Part shown: piece after piece, positions 1-7,801 of the stretch
Layout of the letters: each line of letters opens with the position of its first letter
Position numbering within the stretch: position 1 is the stretch's first letter
Source of the DNA: an uncultured Oleiphilus sp.
GTDB lineage: Bacteria > Pseudomonadota > Gammaproteobacteria > Pseudomonadales > Oleiphilaceae
DNA length: 34,386 nucleotides
Direction of reading: 5' to 3'
NCBI GenBank assembly: GCA_913020245.1
Contig: CAJWAD010000027.1
Coordinates: forward strand, 1 to 34,386
Notes under the pieces: generated by a model
Databases searched by the model: none
What the model was told of the DNA's origin: nothing
Seen by the model: the letters and a program-made list of their open reading frames with translations, nothing else
Program-made: the position numbers and the translations under genes

Positions 1-1569
1 TTTAAAACCGACAGTCAAGGTAAGTTAAACCCTATTTCAAAACGTCGTTCATCAGACCAGGTTATAGTCTGCGCAGGCTGTCATGCGCGACGTAACGCTA
101 TTAGTGACCGAGCGGAGCCTGACTTTCTCAATCGCGCGCTTGAAACCGTCCTACTGAAACCTGAGTTCTACCATGTGGATGGGCAGGTAGCAGACGAAAA
201 TTTTGTTTGGGGTTCATTTGTTCAGAGTAAAATGTACGCCGCTGGCGTGACTTGTACGAATTGCCATGACCCGCATGGCGGGCAACTATACGTTCAAGGA
301 AATCAGGTCTGCACGCAATGTCATGACTCGAAAAACTATGACAAGCCAACGCACCACATGCATAAGGCAGGAACAGACGCCGCAAAATGTGTGAACTGTC
401 ATATGCCAGCGACGGTTTATATGGGCGTCGACTCACGGCGAGATCATCAATTCTCAATACCACGCCCGCATCTGACCCGAGACACGGGTGCGCCGAACGC
501 ATGCAATAATTGCCATACCAATCAAGATGCAAAATGGGCAAGCAAAGCCCTCGACAAGTGGTATCCGCAGCTTAAAGACGCCAGCTTAAATCACTTCGCT
601 TACGCCTTCCATGACGCAGATAATACGCTTCCGCGTGGACATAAAAAGCTATTAACAGTGTTTACGGACGATACTCAAGCAACTATCGTACGCGCGTCTG
701 CGCTCAGCCGTTTAGCAAACTATCCGCATCCCGACTCAATGCGTGCTATCGAGACGGCGGTAAAGAGCACAGAACCACAGTTTAGACTCGCTGCGATCGA
801 CGCAGCAGCACCCTACTCTAATCCCGAAAAATGGCAATTACTTGAGCCTCTTATTAACGATAATCAAATGAATATTCGCGCGCGAGGATCGCGCGCGCTT
901 GCCGCCGCTAGTCAAATGTCGTCAATTCCCAAGCAAGCAGAGCAAACGATTAAAAACGGATTAGAAGAATATCGCAGTATGCAAAATTACCAAGCCGATA
1001 GAGGTTTTGCGCACACTAATCTTGGAAATTTAGAACGCGATCTTAGCAATTTCGACAATGCTGTCAGACACTATAAAACCGCCATAGCTATTGAACCAAT
1101 ATACCTACCTGCCTATTTAGCGTTGGCGAGGATCATGGAATTCTCGAATAACGCTGCACAGGGTATAAATGTTCTAAACCAAGCATTAACCGTTAATCCA
1201 GACGCAGCTGAGGTGTATTTCGCGTTAGGCCTGACGCGTATCCGTCAGCGCGATAAGGAGTTGGCGCTCGCACATCTGGGCAAGGCGACAGAACTATCAC
1301 CAGATAATCCAAATTACTTTTTCACGCTCGGCGCCTTGCTTCAAGATCAAGGGCAACCGGAGGAGGCCTTGAAAAACTTCGAGGCCGCGCGCGAGCTCGC
1401 GCCTAAAAATCCTCGAATGACTTATGCGGTGCTGCCCTTGCTGTTACAACTCGGCCAAACGCAAAAAGCCCTAACATATGCCGAGCAGCTAATCACACTC
1501 ATACCAGAGGATTTACAGACTCACAGACTTATCAACATGCTACGCCAAACATCTGTTGATACAAATTGA
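1..1569 (+). CDS. Multiheme cytochrome c with HEAT-like and TPR repeats (5' end outside window)
   Basis: The frame is open from base 1, so the gene begins upstream; the GTG at 175 is internal, because a heme motif lies before it. Five CxxCH heme-binding motifs are visible: CAGCH at 70-84, CTNCH at 253-267, CTQCH at 310-324, CVNCH at 388-402 and CNNCH at 502-516, so at least five c-type hemes are expected and more may lie upstream. After the last heme comes a HEAT-like helical stretch (about bases 680-940), then four or five tetratricopeptide repeats (about 1010-1550) with the usual A/L/G/P pattern. Phrases such as VDSRRDHQF and PNACNNCH are typical of multiheme cytochromes fused to TPR domains in marine proteobacteria. 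Heme attachment implies periplasmic maturation; the signal peptide would lie off the window. Its redox partner and substrate cannot be read from the sequence. No terminator is obvious after the TGA. Confidence 0.9.
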   Translation, partial: FKTDSQGKLNPISKRRSSDQVIVCAGCHARRNAISDRAEPDFLNRALETVLLKPEFYHVDGQVADENFVWGSFVQSKMYAAGVTCTNCHDPHGGQLYVQGNQVCTQCHDSKNYDKPTHHMHKAGTDAAKCVNCHMPATVYMGVDSRRDHQFSIPRPHLTRDTGAPNACNNCHTNQDAKWASKALDKWYPQLKDASLNHFAYAFHDADNTLPRGHKKLLTVFTDDTQATIVRASALSRLANYPHPDSMRAIETAVKSTEPQFRLAAIDAAAPYSNPEKWQLLEPLINDNQMNIRARGSRALAAASQMSSIPKQAEQTIKNGLEEYRSMQNYQADRGFAHTNLGNLERDLSNFDNAVRHYKTAIAIEPIYLPAYLALARIMEFSNNAAQGINVLNQALTVNPDAAEVYFALGLTRIRQRDKELALAHLGKATELSPDNPNYFFTLGALLQDQGQPEEALKNFEAARELAPKNPRMTYAVLPLLLQLGQTQKALTYAEQLITLIPEDLQTHRLINMLRQTSVDTN

Positions 1570-1802
1570 TGCAAATACTTAACGCTCAAAATCATTGACA
1601 ATTTTACTTTATTGGATGGCAGAAATAGGTGCGCATAAACTAATAGGCGCATCCGATTGGCCCCGAATTCAGCTACTAGACATTTCAACAAAACCGAACA
1701 TACTGAACAATACGTGCCGTCATTTTTCGGGAAAATTCTGGGTGAGTATTGGGCACGCGATGCAGTCCCTATTTCCTACTTAAATTTTACGTGAGGGGTT
1801 CA

Positions 1803-2489
1803 ATGAAGAAATATCTTGCTGAGTTTATTGGTACATTTTGGTTAGTTCTAGGTGGTTGCGGCAGCGCAGTCTTAGCAGCCGCTTTTCCAGAGGTTGGGAT
1901 TGGCTTACTGGGCGTCTCGCTAGCTTTCGGTTTAACGGTACTGACCATGGCTTTCGCTATCGGTCATATTTCAGGCTGCCATTTGAATCCTGCTGTTTCT
2001 GTTGGCTTACTGCTAGGAGGTCGCTTTCCTGCTAGTGACTTGGTGCCCTACATCATTGCGCAGGTGGCAGGTGGTATTGCTGCGGGCGGTGTTCTATTTG
2101 TGATCGCTAGTGGCCAGGCTGGGTTCGATGTCTCGGCGGGGTTTGCATCAAATGGTTTTGGCGATCACTCACCCGGTGGCTACAGTCTGACTGCGGCCTT
2201 GGTATGTGAAGTCGTCATGACAGCTATTTTCCTTGTTGTCATTCTTGGTGCGACCGATGGTCGGGCACCTGCAGGCCTTGCCCCAATCGCTATTGGTTTA
2301 TGCCTCACGTTGATTCACCTAATAAGCATCCCCGTCACGAATACATCGGTGAATCCAGCACGCAGCACAGGGGTCGCCGTATTTGTCGGCGATTGGGCCA
2401 CTGCACAACTTTGGCTATTCTGGATAGCACCGATTATTGGTGCCGCAATAGGTGCCTTGATATACAAAGTAATTGGTAGTGAAGACTAA
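1803..2489 (+). CDS. aqpZ: Aquaporin Z, water channel
   Basis: This 228-residue inner-membrane channel closely resembles E. coli AqpZ (231 aa) along its whole length. Both half-helix NPA motifs are present: HLNPAVS at residues 61-67 and SVNPARS at 182-188. The four aromatic/arginine filter positions that define water selectivity are all kept (F42, H172, T181, R187), which argues against a glycerol facilitator. The characteristic [15 protein letters not shown] and [14 protein letters not shown] segments are also there. The start is ATG 1803, preceded by the GTGAGGGG ribosome site at about 1791-1798. An upstream in-frame start at 1749 would add 18 residues with no counterpart in the family and is not preferred. 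The gene stands alone and is followed directly by an intrinsic terminator. Likely role: rapid water movement during osmotic change. Confidence 0.96.
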   Translation: MKKYLAEFIGTFWLVLGGCGSAVLAAAFPEVGIGLLGVSLAFGLTVLTMAFAIGHISGCHLNPAVSVGLLLGGRFPASDLVPYIIAQVAGGIAAGGVLFVIASGQAGFDVSAGFASNGFGDHSPGGYSLTAALVCEVVMTAIFLVVILGATDGRAPAGLAPIAIGLCLTLIHLISIPVTNTSVNPARSTGVAVFVGDWATAQLWLFWIAPIIGAAIGALIYKVIGSED

Positions 2490-2499
2490 CAAATAAACG

Positions 2500-2540
2500 A
2501 CCAAGGCTATGTTCTCCATAGTCTTGGTTCCTGCTTTTTA
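2500..2540 (+). terminator. Intrinsic terminator after aqpZ
   Basis: Inverted arms at 2500-2511 and 2517-2528 form a 12-pair stem with a single G-U pair and a five-base loop. A short T-run follows at 2535-2539. It starts 11 bases after the aqpZ stop codon, which fits a rho-independent terminator for that single-gene unit. Confidence 0.8.
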
Positions 2541-2868
2541 ATCCTACATGGCCCCCTACAGACCAAATAATTTCGCCGCAACAAGAAAGCGCGATTAAAG
2601 CATTTACTTGTTTTAATCCATCGATAAACGCTAAGCTCTGTTTACGTAAATGACCACCGCATACTACTTAACCGCTACCCATTTGGCCTAGCCTGCATTA
2701 TGCATGCAAGCTTCCTTACGGGACTACCTGTAGTGGTCGATGATCGGAATTGAAGCTAGCGCCTTTTGCTAGCAAACAACATGTTTTTCAAATCGATTAC
2801 TAGAGCCTTCGCCAATACAATACTTTAGTAAATGCAACGCTCTAAATTTCACAAGGATTACTCAACAA
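2541..2868. other. Non-coding stretch between aqpZ and the SDR gene
   Basis: No credible gene is seen here. Two small inverted repeats occur, GCTAGC arms at about 2754-2772 and an imperfect TGCAT-centred repeat near 2694-2714, neither followed by a T-run. The stretch presumably carries the promoter of the oxidoreductase gene at 2869, but no clear -35/-10 pair stands out. Confidence 0.4.
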
Positions 2869-3708
2869 ATGTCAAAAGATCTTCATGGAAAAACCGTTCT
2901 TATCACCGGCGCCAATACCGGAATTGGTCGCGCGACAGCCTATGATCTAGCGCTTCGAGGCGCGGAAATTGTGATGGCCTGCCGGTCGGAGGAAAAAACG
3001 CTACCGGTGATTGAGGCAATAAAAAATGGAACAGGTAACGCGAAGATTTTTTTTGAAGCCTTAGATCTGTCCTCACTGGCCAGTGTTCGGGAGACCGCGA
3101 CTCGGTATTTGGCCTCAGGTCGTCCAATCCATGTACTGATAAACAATGCTGGACTCGCGGGTAGTAAAGGCCAAACAAAGGAAGGCTTTGAACTCGCCTT
3201 CGGGGTGAATCATCTTGGTCATTTTTTATGGACGAATCTTTTGCTCGACCGAATAAAAGAGTCAGGCGACGCGCGCATTATAAATGTGGCAAGCATGGCC
3301 CATTATAAGGCGAAAGTAATCGACTGGAACGCCCTCACAAAACCCAGTAAAAGCAAGACGGGTCTACCCGAGTATGAAGTCTCGAAATTAGCCAATGTAC
3401 TGCACGCCAAAGCGCTAGCAAAACGTCTCGAGGGCACCGGTATCACTACCTATTCATTACATCCAGGTGTAGTGGCTTCAGACGTCTGGCGCTCTGTTCC
3501 GGCACCAATACGTTGGGTGATTAAAAAATTTATGATTAGCGCTGAGGACGGCGCCGCAACGACTCTTCATTGTGTAAGCCACGCCAACATTGCAGGAGAG
3601 ACCGGACTTTATTATGACAAGTGCATGAAAAAGAAACCCAGCAAGCTGGCACTTGATGAGACACTAGCTGAGCAGTTGTGGCAGCGGAGCGAAGCCTGGA
3701 CAAACTAA
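2869..3708 (+). CDS. Short-chain dehydrogenase/reductase, retinol-dehydrogenase-like
   Basis: A 279-residue classical SDR, the usual length for the family. The Rossmann cofactor motif TGANTGIG is at residues 13-20, NNAG at 92-95, the structural Asn in GVNHLGHF at 114, and the catalytic Ser142, Tyr169 and Lys173 in the YxxxK arrangement (YEVSK). The ACRS segment after the second strand, with Arg39, suggests NADP(H) preference. The layout and the HPGVVASDVWR segment resemble the retinol dehydrogenase and WW-domain oxidoreductase branch, but substrate cannot be assigned; an alcohol or aldehyde of a lipid-like molecule is a family-based guess. The start is ATG 2869 with an AAGGA ribosome site about 13 bases upstream. 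It is a single-gene unit, convergent with the flavodoxin operon and separated from it by a shared terminator. Confidence 0.9.
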   Translation: MSKDLHGKTVLITGANTGIGRATAYDLALRGAEIVMACRSEEKTLPVIEAIKNGTGNAKIFFEALDLSSLASVRETATRYLASGRPIHVLINNAGLAGSKGQTKEGFELAFGVNHLGHFLWTNLLLDRIKESGDARIINVASMAHYKAKVIDWNALTKPSKSKTGLPEYEVSKLANVLHAKALAKRLEGTGITTYSLHPGVVASDVWRSVPAPIRWVIKKFMISAEDGAATTLHCVSHANIAGETGLYYDKCMKKKPSKLALDETLAEQLWQRSEAWTN

Positions 3709-3735
3709 AAAAAGGGGCTTACAGCCCCTTTTTTT
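3707..3735. terminator. Bidirectional intrinsic terminator between convergent units
   Basis: An A-run, GGGGCT, a three-base loop, AGCCCC and a T-run make a stem of up to 13 pairs (3707-3719 with 3723-3735). Because the arms carry A on the left and T on the right, the structure can terminate both the SDR gene coming from the left and the flavodoxin operon coming from the right. Confidence 0.92.
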
Positions 3736-3762
3736 GTTCAATACTTTTAGCGAATCACGTGC

Positions 3763-4098
3763 TTAATGCAAGACCGTTGTCTCAGACCTTTCTTTACACT
3801 CACCATGTATTAGTTGTGCGCTTTCGCCAGTGGCGGCGAATGCGAATAGCTCCTGAATTTCTTTATAATCTGCGGCGGTCAAACGAATAGCAACATTATT
3901 TAACCAGAGTAGGTAATAACCTGTGTGTTTTTCTACCGGCAAACGCTTTGCCAACGCTTGATTCATCAAATCGTCTAACTTAGTCGCCTGAATGCAGACA
4001 TGAACGGTGCGCCAATAAATATGACCTGAACCATGGCTGCAAATACCTATCCACTGATAGTCGTTTTGTTCAGCAACTTTCGTAATTTTACGACACAT
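3763..4098 (-). CDS. Small protein of unknown function, coupled to flavodoxin
   Basis: A 111-residue soluble protein I do not recognise with certainty. Its start overlaps the control region of the flavodoxin stop: one base separates the TAA of the flavodoxin gene (4100-4102) from this ATG (4096-4098), so translation is almost surely coupled. A longer reading from 4227 would run inside the flavodoxin gene and is not credible. The N-terminal half carries CSHGSGHIYW (residues 20-29), with Cys20, His22, His26 and Trp29, and a further Cys35; the rest looks alpha/beta with no signal peptide or membrane helix. The motif vaguely recalls small CxxGxxHLxW-type proteins of unknown function. It must be co-transcribed with the flavodoxin from the Fur-controlled promoter, so a role linked to iron limitation or flavodoxin function is inferred, not shown. 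Confidence 0.8.
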   Translation of the reverse strand: MCRKITKVAEQNDYQWIGICSHGSGHIYWRTVHVCIQATKLDDLMNQALAKRLPVEKHTGYYLLWLNNVAIRLTAADYKEIQELFAFAATGESAQLIHGECKERSETTVLH

Positions 4099-4099
4099 G

Positions 4100-4633
4100 T
4101 TAAGCAGCCTCTTCCAATTGAAATTCACTGAGTAATTGAGCGACCCAGGCATTAATGCGTTCATCAGATTGCTCAAACTGTTGGTCTTCATCAATAGCCA
4201 AGCCGTATAAAAAAGTCTTGCATTCACTTAATGCTCGACTATCGGTAAAATCATAGCCCTCGGTAGACCAATAACCTTTGATTATGGCTTTCTTTGGATG
4301 AATGATTTCATGTAACCACCCTACTGCGTCAATAAAATAGTCACCGTAGCCAAATTGATCGCCTAGCCCAAATAGCGCGACGCGTTTACCCTCAAGATCC
4401 GCACTTTCCAGCTCCGGCTGAAACGCTTCCCAGTCCTCTTGGATACCACCAAAGTCCCAAGTGGGACAGCCGAAAATCAAAATATCCGCATCATTAATAC
4501 GATCGACAGAACAATCATTTACATCCATGATTTCAACAAAGTGTCCTTCATCTGAAAAAGCTTGCTGAATTTTTTCAGCAGCTTCTTCGGTATTGCCCGT
4601 GTCTGTCCCAAAAACTAATAAGATGTCTGTCAT
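4100..4633 (-). CDS. fldB: Long-chain flavodoxin, FldB-like
   Basis: A 177-residue long-chain flavodoxin that carries low-potential electrons on FMN in the cytoplasm and can replace ferredoxin when iron is short. The phosphate-binding loop GTDTGNT is at residues 9-15. The FMN-stacking segments PTWDFGGIQEDWE and GLGDQFGYGDYF are both present, as is the STEGYDF loop typical of long-chain forms. IQEDWEA, the extended EGYDFTDSRAL region and GLAIDED resemble E. coli FldB closely, although FldA-type function cannot be excluded. ATG 4633 starts the protein; the ribosome site is weak (AGG about 10 bases upstream). It is the first gene of a two-gene operon with the 111-residue protein and is preceded by a near-consensus Fur box lying between a TATAAT -10 and the -35 region, implying derepression under iron starvation. 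Confidence 0.92.
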   Translation of the reverse strand: MTDILLVFGTDTGNTEEAAEKIQQAFSDEGHFVEIMDVNDCSVDRINDADILIFGCPTWDFGGIQEDWEAFQPELESADLEGKRVALFGLGDQFGYGDYFIDAVGWLHEIIHPKKAIIKGYWSTEGYDFTDSRALSECKTFLYGLAIDEDQQFEQSDERINAWVAQLLSEFQLEEAA

Positions 4634-4667
4634 GCCTGCAACCTAAAAACTCGCCATAAAAGGCGAT

Positions 4668-4696
4668 ATTATATTAATGATAATCATTATCATCTA
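4668..4696 (-). promoter_or_regulatory. Fur-controlled promoter of the flavodoxin operon
   Basis: Bases 4673-4691 match 17 of the 19 positions of the classical Fur-box consensus. On the minus strand a perfect TATAAT -10 hexamer lies at 4668-4673. Seventeen bases upstream is a weak -35 (TAGATG, 4691-4696), so the Fur box fills the promoter spacer, the arrangement of an iron-repressed promoter. The -10 is about 35 bases from the flavodoxin ATG. A short GC hairpin (TCGCC/GGCGA, 4651-4666) sits in the predicted leader. Confidence 0.85.
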
Positions 4697-4990
4697 GTAG
4701 TTTTTTAGAATTTTTATTTCATCTCCTCCATATGTGACCTACGAACAGTAAAAATCCTAAGCTAAAAAGTAACCAGCTAGCATCAAATGCTTTTCTGATG
4801 CGCAGCCCCCCTTCAAGTACCGAGTCAGATAATCACTTGTATCTCGGCAAAGTTGAGCAAGCTCATAAATTGGTTCATGATATTTATATAGACCTAAATA
4901 AACTCAACAAGACACGATTTAAATCAAACGATTAGATTGACCGACGCTGGGTGATGTAATCATCAAAAAAACGAATTAGAGTAAAAATGT
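4697..4990. other. Non-coding remainder between divergent flavodoxin and 343-aa genes
   Basis: About 290 bases with stop codons in all frames and no recognisable gene. It should contain the promoter of the rightward gene at 4991, though I see no strong hexamer pair. A small TGATG/CATCA hairpin is present near 4951-4964. Confidence 0.4.
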
Positions 4991-6022
4991 ATGCAAGTCA
5001 AACCGTATCTCCTTATTGTATTTGGCGCCATCGTTGGATTCGGCGTTGCACAATTTATTGCGACACCCAAGCACCAACAAAGTAAACCAATCACCTCTAC
5101 TGTCGCGATGAAAAATGATGCGATTAACTTGCAGAATAAAATACCTAAAGATTCACTTAAACCGATAAAAAGTCTGTTAGCACAGGCAAATGAGCGTTTG
5201 ATCGCCGCTGGGCTAGAGCCCGTTGTTCCTGATGAAGCTTTACTCAATGAAAACTCTACTGAGGCAAGCGCTCAAACATCAACTTCATTTGCCCAAGTGC
5301 TTAATGATGCGCAAACCGCTGTAACGAGCTATGAATACGAAAATGCGTTGAGCTTATTTAATTTGTTGCTTAGCGAAAGCAGCAATCCAGAGCAACGTCA
5401 GGCCGCAGTAGAAGGCCTTGTAACAGTGCATGAAGGGATTTTCGACTACCTCGTAAATGAAGAGGGCCAATTGCATGGTGCATTATGGCAACTATTTGAA
5501 ATTCATAAATTGAAGCCAAGTGATATCAACACACAAGAGATGCTTCGCTCAGCACAACAAACCTTTTCGCAAGCACAAGTTTATATGGGTGAGAATAATG
5601 TCTTGGGTAGCACTGATTATTTAAATACCCTAAGATTTCTTAGCAACATGATGAATTTTGAATTAACTGATGAGAACGGGACAACCTTTAATAGCGATAA
5701 TTTTAAAGAATTAGCTTCGCGTATCGAACAGCAACCCGGTTACACCGAAACACTGAATGAACGTGCAAACTATAATTTGAACCAAGGTTCAGAAGTTGAG
5801 CAGGGAATGGTGTTTTGGGATTTCGCGAAGCTCGCGGAGCTCGGCGGCCAAGACAAAATGGCTAACGAAACCTTCAGAGAGCAATTTACGGAAGCGAGCC
5901 TGAAGCACTTAAGCTACTTAAAATCAATGAATCAAAACAGTGAAGTAAGATCTAGGATGGACTTTATTCGCTTCAGCTTCCCGCAATTAATGCAGGATGA
6001 ACGCCTGCAGACGTTTCATTAA
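4991..6022 (+). CDS. Membrane-anchored protein of unknown function, helical repeat-like
   Basis: A 343-residue protein I do not recognise. Residues about 6-24 form one hydrophobic segment (LLIVFGAIVGFGVAQFIA) with a lysine before it, so a signal anchor with the rest in the periplasm is likely; there is no lipobox, and no cysteine in the whole protein. Residues about 50-75 and 90-110 are linker-like, rich in S, T and Q. From about 105 onward the protein is alpha-helical, with TPR-like character (ALSLFNLLLSESSNPEQRQAA, then QLHGALWQLFEIHKLKP). This suggests a periplasmic helical scaffold, but no named domain can be claimed. The start is ATG 4991; an out-of-frame ATG lies four bases before it and the ribosome site is weak. 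It is a single gene between the flavodoxin operon (divergent) and the monooxygenase. Confidence 0.75.
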   Translation: MQVKPYLLIVFGAIVGFGVAQFIATPKHQQSKPITSTVAMKNDAINLQNKIPKDSLKPIKSLLAQANERLIAAGLEPVVPDEALLNENSTEASAQTSTSFAQVLNDAQTAVTSYEYENALSLFNLLLSESSNPEQRQAAVEGLVTVHEGIFDYLVNEEGQLHGALWQLFEIHKLKPSDINTQEMLRSAQQTFSQAQVYMGENNVLGSTDYLNTLRFLSNMMNFELTDENGTTFNSDNFKELASRIEQQPGYTETLNERANYNLNQGSEVEQGMVFWDFAKLAELGGQDKMANETFREQFTEASLKHLSYLKSMNQNSEVRSRMDFIRFSFPQLMQDERLQTFH

Positions 6023-6077
6023 AAATGCATTAAGTTACCGAAGACTTCCCTGTTAACTGAGCTTCAATCTTGTTTTG

Positions 6078-6100
6078 CACTTGTCTGAAAATCACAAGTG
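6078..6100. promoter_or_regulatory. 23-base palindrome upstream of the monooxygenase
   Basis: Perfect seven-base inverted arms, CACTTGT at 6078-6084 and ACAAGTG at 6094-6100, flank a nine-base spacer. No T-run follows on either strand, so it does not look like a terminator. Its place just upstream of the monooxygenase start codons suggests a regulator binding site; the regulator is unknown. Confidence 0.4.
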
Positions 6101-6207
6101 TGACTGACAATTGAACATTGAGCAGGTTTACTGAAATGCATTACATTGGGCATATATTAGGCATCACCGACCTGGCAAAACCTTTAGGTCTTTATAAGGC
6201 AAACATT

Positions 6208-7701
6208 ATGGATGTGACTTCGCGTAAACCTTCTGTACTTATTATTGGTGCAGGCATGACCGGCATTCTAATGGTCATTAAACTGCGCAAAGCAGGAATT
6301 GAAGACATAACCGTTCTCGAAAAGAAAGAGCGGATTGGCGGTACTTGGCGAGAGAACACATACCCTGGTGTAGCATGCGATGTGCCTGCGCACATGTATA
6401 CATACTCGTTTGAGCTCAATCCGAACTGGAGTCATTTCTTTGCGCATGGGGATGAGATTCAAGGCTACTTTGAAGGTGTTGCGGATAAGTATGATGTTAA
6501 TCGTTGCATTCGCTTTAACGAGGCGGTGACTGATGCGCGTTACGAAAACAATAAATGGCAAGTAACCTCGAGCCAGAACAGACATTATGAGGCCGATTTT
6601 GTTGTTTGTGCCACTGGCATTTTGCACCATCCAGCATTCCCGAATATCAAAGGCTTAGAAAATTTCAAAGGGGAAATGTTCCATACAGCACAATGGAATC
6701 ATGACCAAGAGATAGGCCCGAGCACCAAGGTTGGCGTTATCGGCACTGGGTCTACTGCTTGCCAATCCATCCCTGAACTGGTTGACTCCGGCGCTGATGT
6801 ATCAGTATTTCAGCGCACACCTCAGTGGGTCTTGCCATTAAAAAACTTCCGCAATCCTGATCGATTAAAAAAGCTCATGAATCGGTTTCCTTCACTTGCT
6901 AGGTTGTCGCGTAACTTCTCTGTCTTTTTTATGGAGCATTTTTTCACAAAAGCAGTTACCGGGCATTTCGTACAGAAGCACCTTATTTCGTGGTGGTGCA
7001 AACTCAACCTACTTTTGTCGATAAAAGACAAAGCGCTGCGAGAAAAGCTGAGACCAAATTACCAAGTAGGCTGCAAACGGATCGTGGTCAATACGACCTA
7101 CTATAAAGCCATTCAGAAGCCGAACGCTCATTTGATTACAGAGAATATTGAATGCATCACCGAAGATGGGGTACGAACGAAAGACGGGGTCATACACAAG
7201 CTAGACGTGCTCGTGCTATCGACAGGCTTCCATCCAATGAATTACATGCGCCCAATGAACTTAATTGGGCGTGCAGACTTGCATATTGACGATGCATGGT
7301 CTGATCAAATAAAGACTTATCGCTCTATGATGATGCCAAACTACCCAAACTTCTTTTTAATGCATGGTCCGAATACGCCTATCGGTAACTTCTCTGTTAT
7401 CGCGATGAGCGAGGTTCAATGCGGTTATATCCTGAAAATGATTGAAGCCTGGCAGCGCTCTGAGTATGACGAGGCTGAAGCAACGCCTGAAGCGGTTCAA
7501 ACCTTTAACGCTTATATCAAAGACGGCTTGAAGGGGACCGCATGGGTAGGTGGATGTCAGAGCTGGTATCTAGATAAAAAAGGCGACCCGATCCTGTGGC
7601 CTTATACGTGGGGGCAATGGGTAAAGGAAATGCGCGAACCAGAATTCTCGGATATGCGCTTAACGAAATATCAAAATAGCCAAAGCAAAGAAGCGGCCTA
7701 A
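6208..7701 (+). CDS. Flavin-containing monooxygenase, type I Baeyer-Villiger family
   Basis: A 497-residue FAD- and NADPH-dependent oxygenase expected to insert oxygen next to a ketone carbonyl or to oxidise a heteroatom; substrate unknown. From ATG 6208 the FAD Rossmann motif GAGMTG is at residues 14-19. It is followed by the family motif GGTWRENTYPGVACD (44-58), the Baeyer-Villiger fingerprint FxGxxxHxxxW as FKGEMFHTAQW (153-163) and the NADPH motif GTGSTA (179-184). The C-terminal MHGPNTP and QSWY..KKGDP..WPYTWGQW segments also fit the family. ATG 6208 gives the usual short lead-in to the first Rossmann motif and has AAGG about 10 bases upstream. In-frame ATG 6136 (GAGCAGG upstream, 521 aa) and TTG 6118 are alternatives. 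It lies downstream of a palindrome and ends in a terminator. Confidence 0.9.
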   Translation: MDVTSRKPSVLIIGAGMTGILMVIKLRKAGIEDITVLEKKERIGGTWRENTYPGVACDVPAHMYTYSFELNPNWSHFFAHGDEIQGYFEGVADKYDVNRCIRFNEAVTDARYENNKWQVTSSQNRHYEADFVVCATGILHHPAFPNIKGLENFKGEMFHTAQWNHDQEIGPSTKVGVIGTGSTACQSIPELVDSGADVSVFQRTPQWVLPLKNFRNPDRLKKLMNRFPSLARLSRNFSVFFMEHFFTKAVTGHFVQKHLISWWCKLNLLLSIKDKALREKLRPNYQVGCKRIVVNTTYYKAIQKPNAHLITENIECITEDGVRTKDGVIHKLDVLVLSTGFHPMNYMRPMNLIGRADLHIDDAWSDQIKTYRSMMMPNYPNFFLMHGPNTPIGNFSVIAMSEVQCGYILKMIEAWQRSEYDEAEATPEAVQTFNAYIKDGLKGTAWVGGCQSWYLDKKGDPILWPYTWGQWVKEMREPEFSDMRLTKYQNSQSKEAA

Positions 7702-7730
7702 TCGGTGACGATAAAGGCCTATTTTTGTTT
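7695..7730 (+). terminator. Intrinsic terminator after the monooxygenase
   Basis: Arms at 7695-7704 and 7709-7719 form a GC-rich stem with one small internal irregularity and a GTGA loop, followed by ATTTTTGTTT. The left arm begins inside the last codons of the gene. Confidence 0.75.
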
Positions 7731-7801
7731 CTCAAACGCCGAACAGTAAACGTGGGTATCGAGCGCTCTATCTCTCATAGCCGCCCCTGAAAGACGTTAA
7801 G

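Noticed and set aside
175-177. GTG as start of the cytochrome gene
   Set aside because: The same frame is open back to base 1 and includes a CxxCH heme motif at 70-84, so the GTG is internal.
1595-1600. Consensus TTGACA as -35 of aqpZ
   Set aside because: No -10-like hexamer occurs 16-18 bases downstream (GGCAGA there) and it is 200 bases from the gene.
1595-1783. 62-residue rightward frame before aqpZ
   Set aside because: No ribosome site, no coherent protein character, and it lies in what should be the aqpZ promoter region.
2754-2772. GCTAGC inverted repeat as a terminator
   Set aside because: No T-run follows and no gene ends nearby; the aqpZ terminator is already at 2500-2540.
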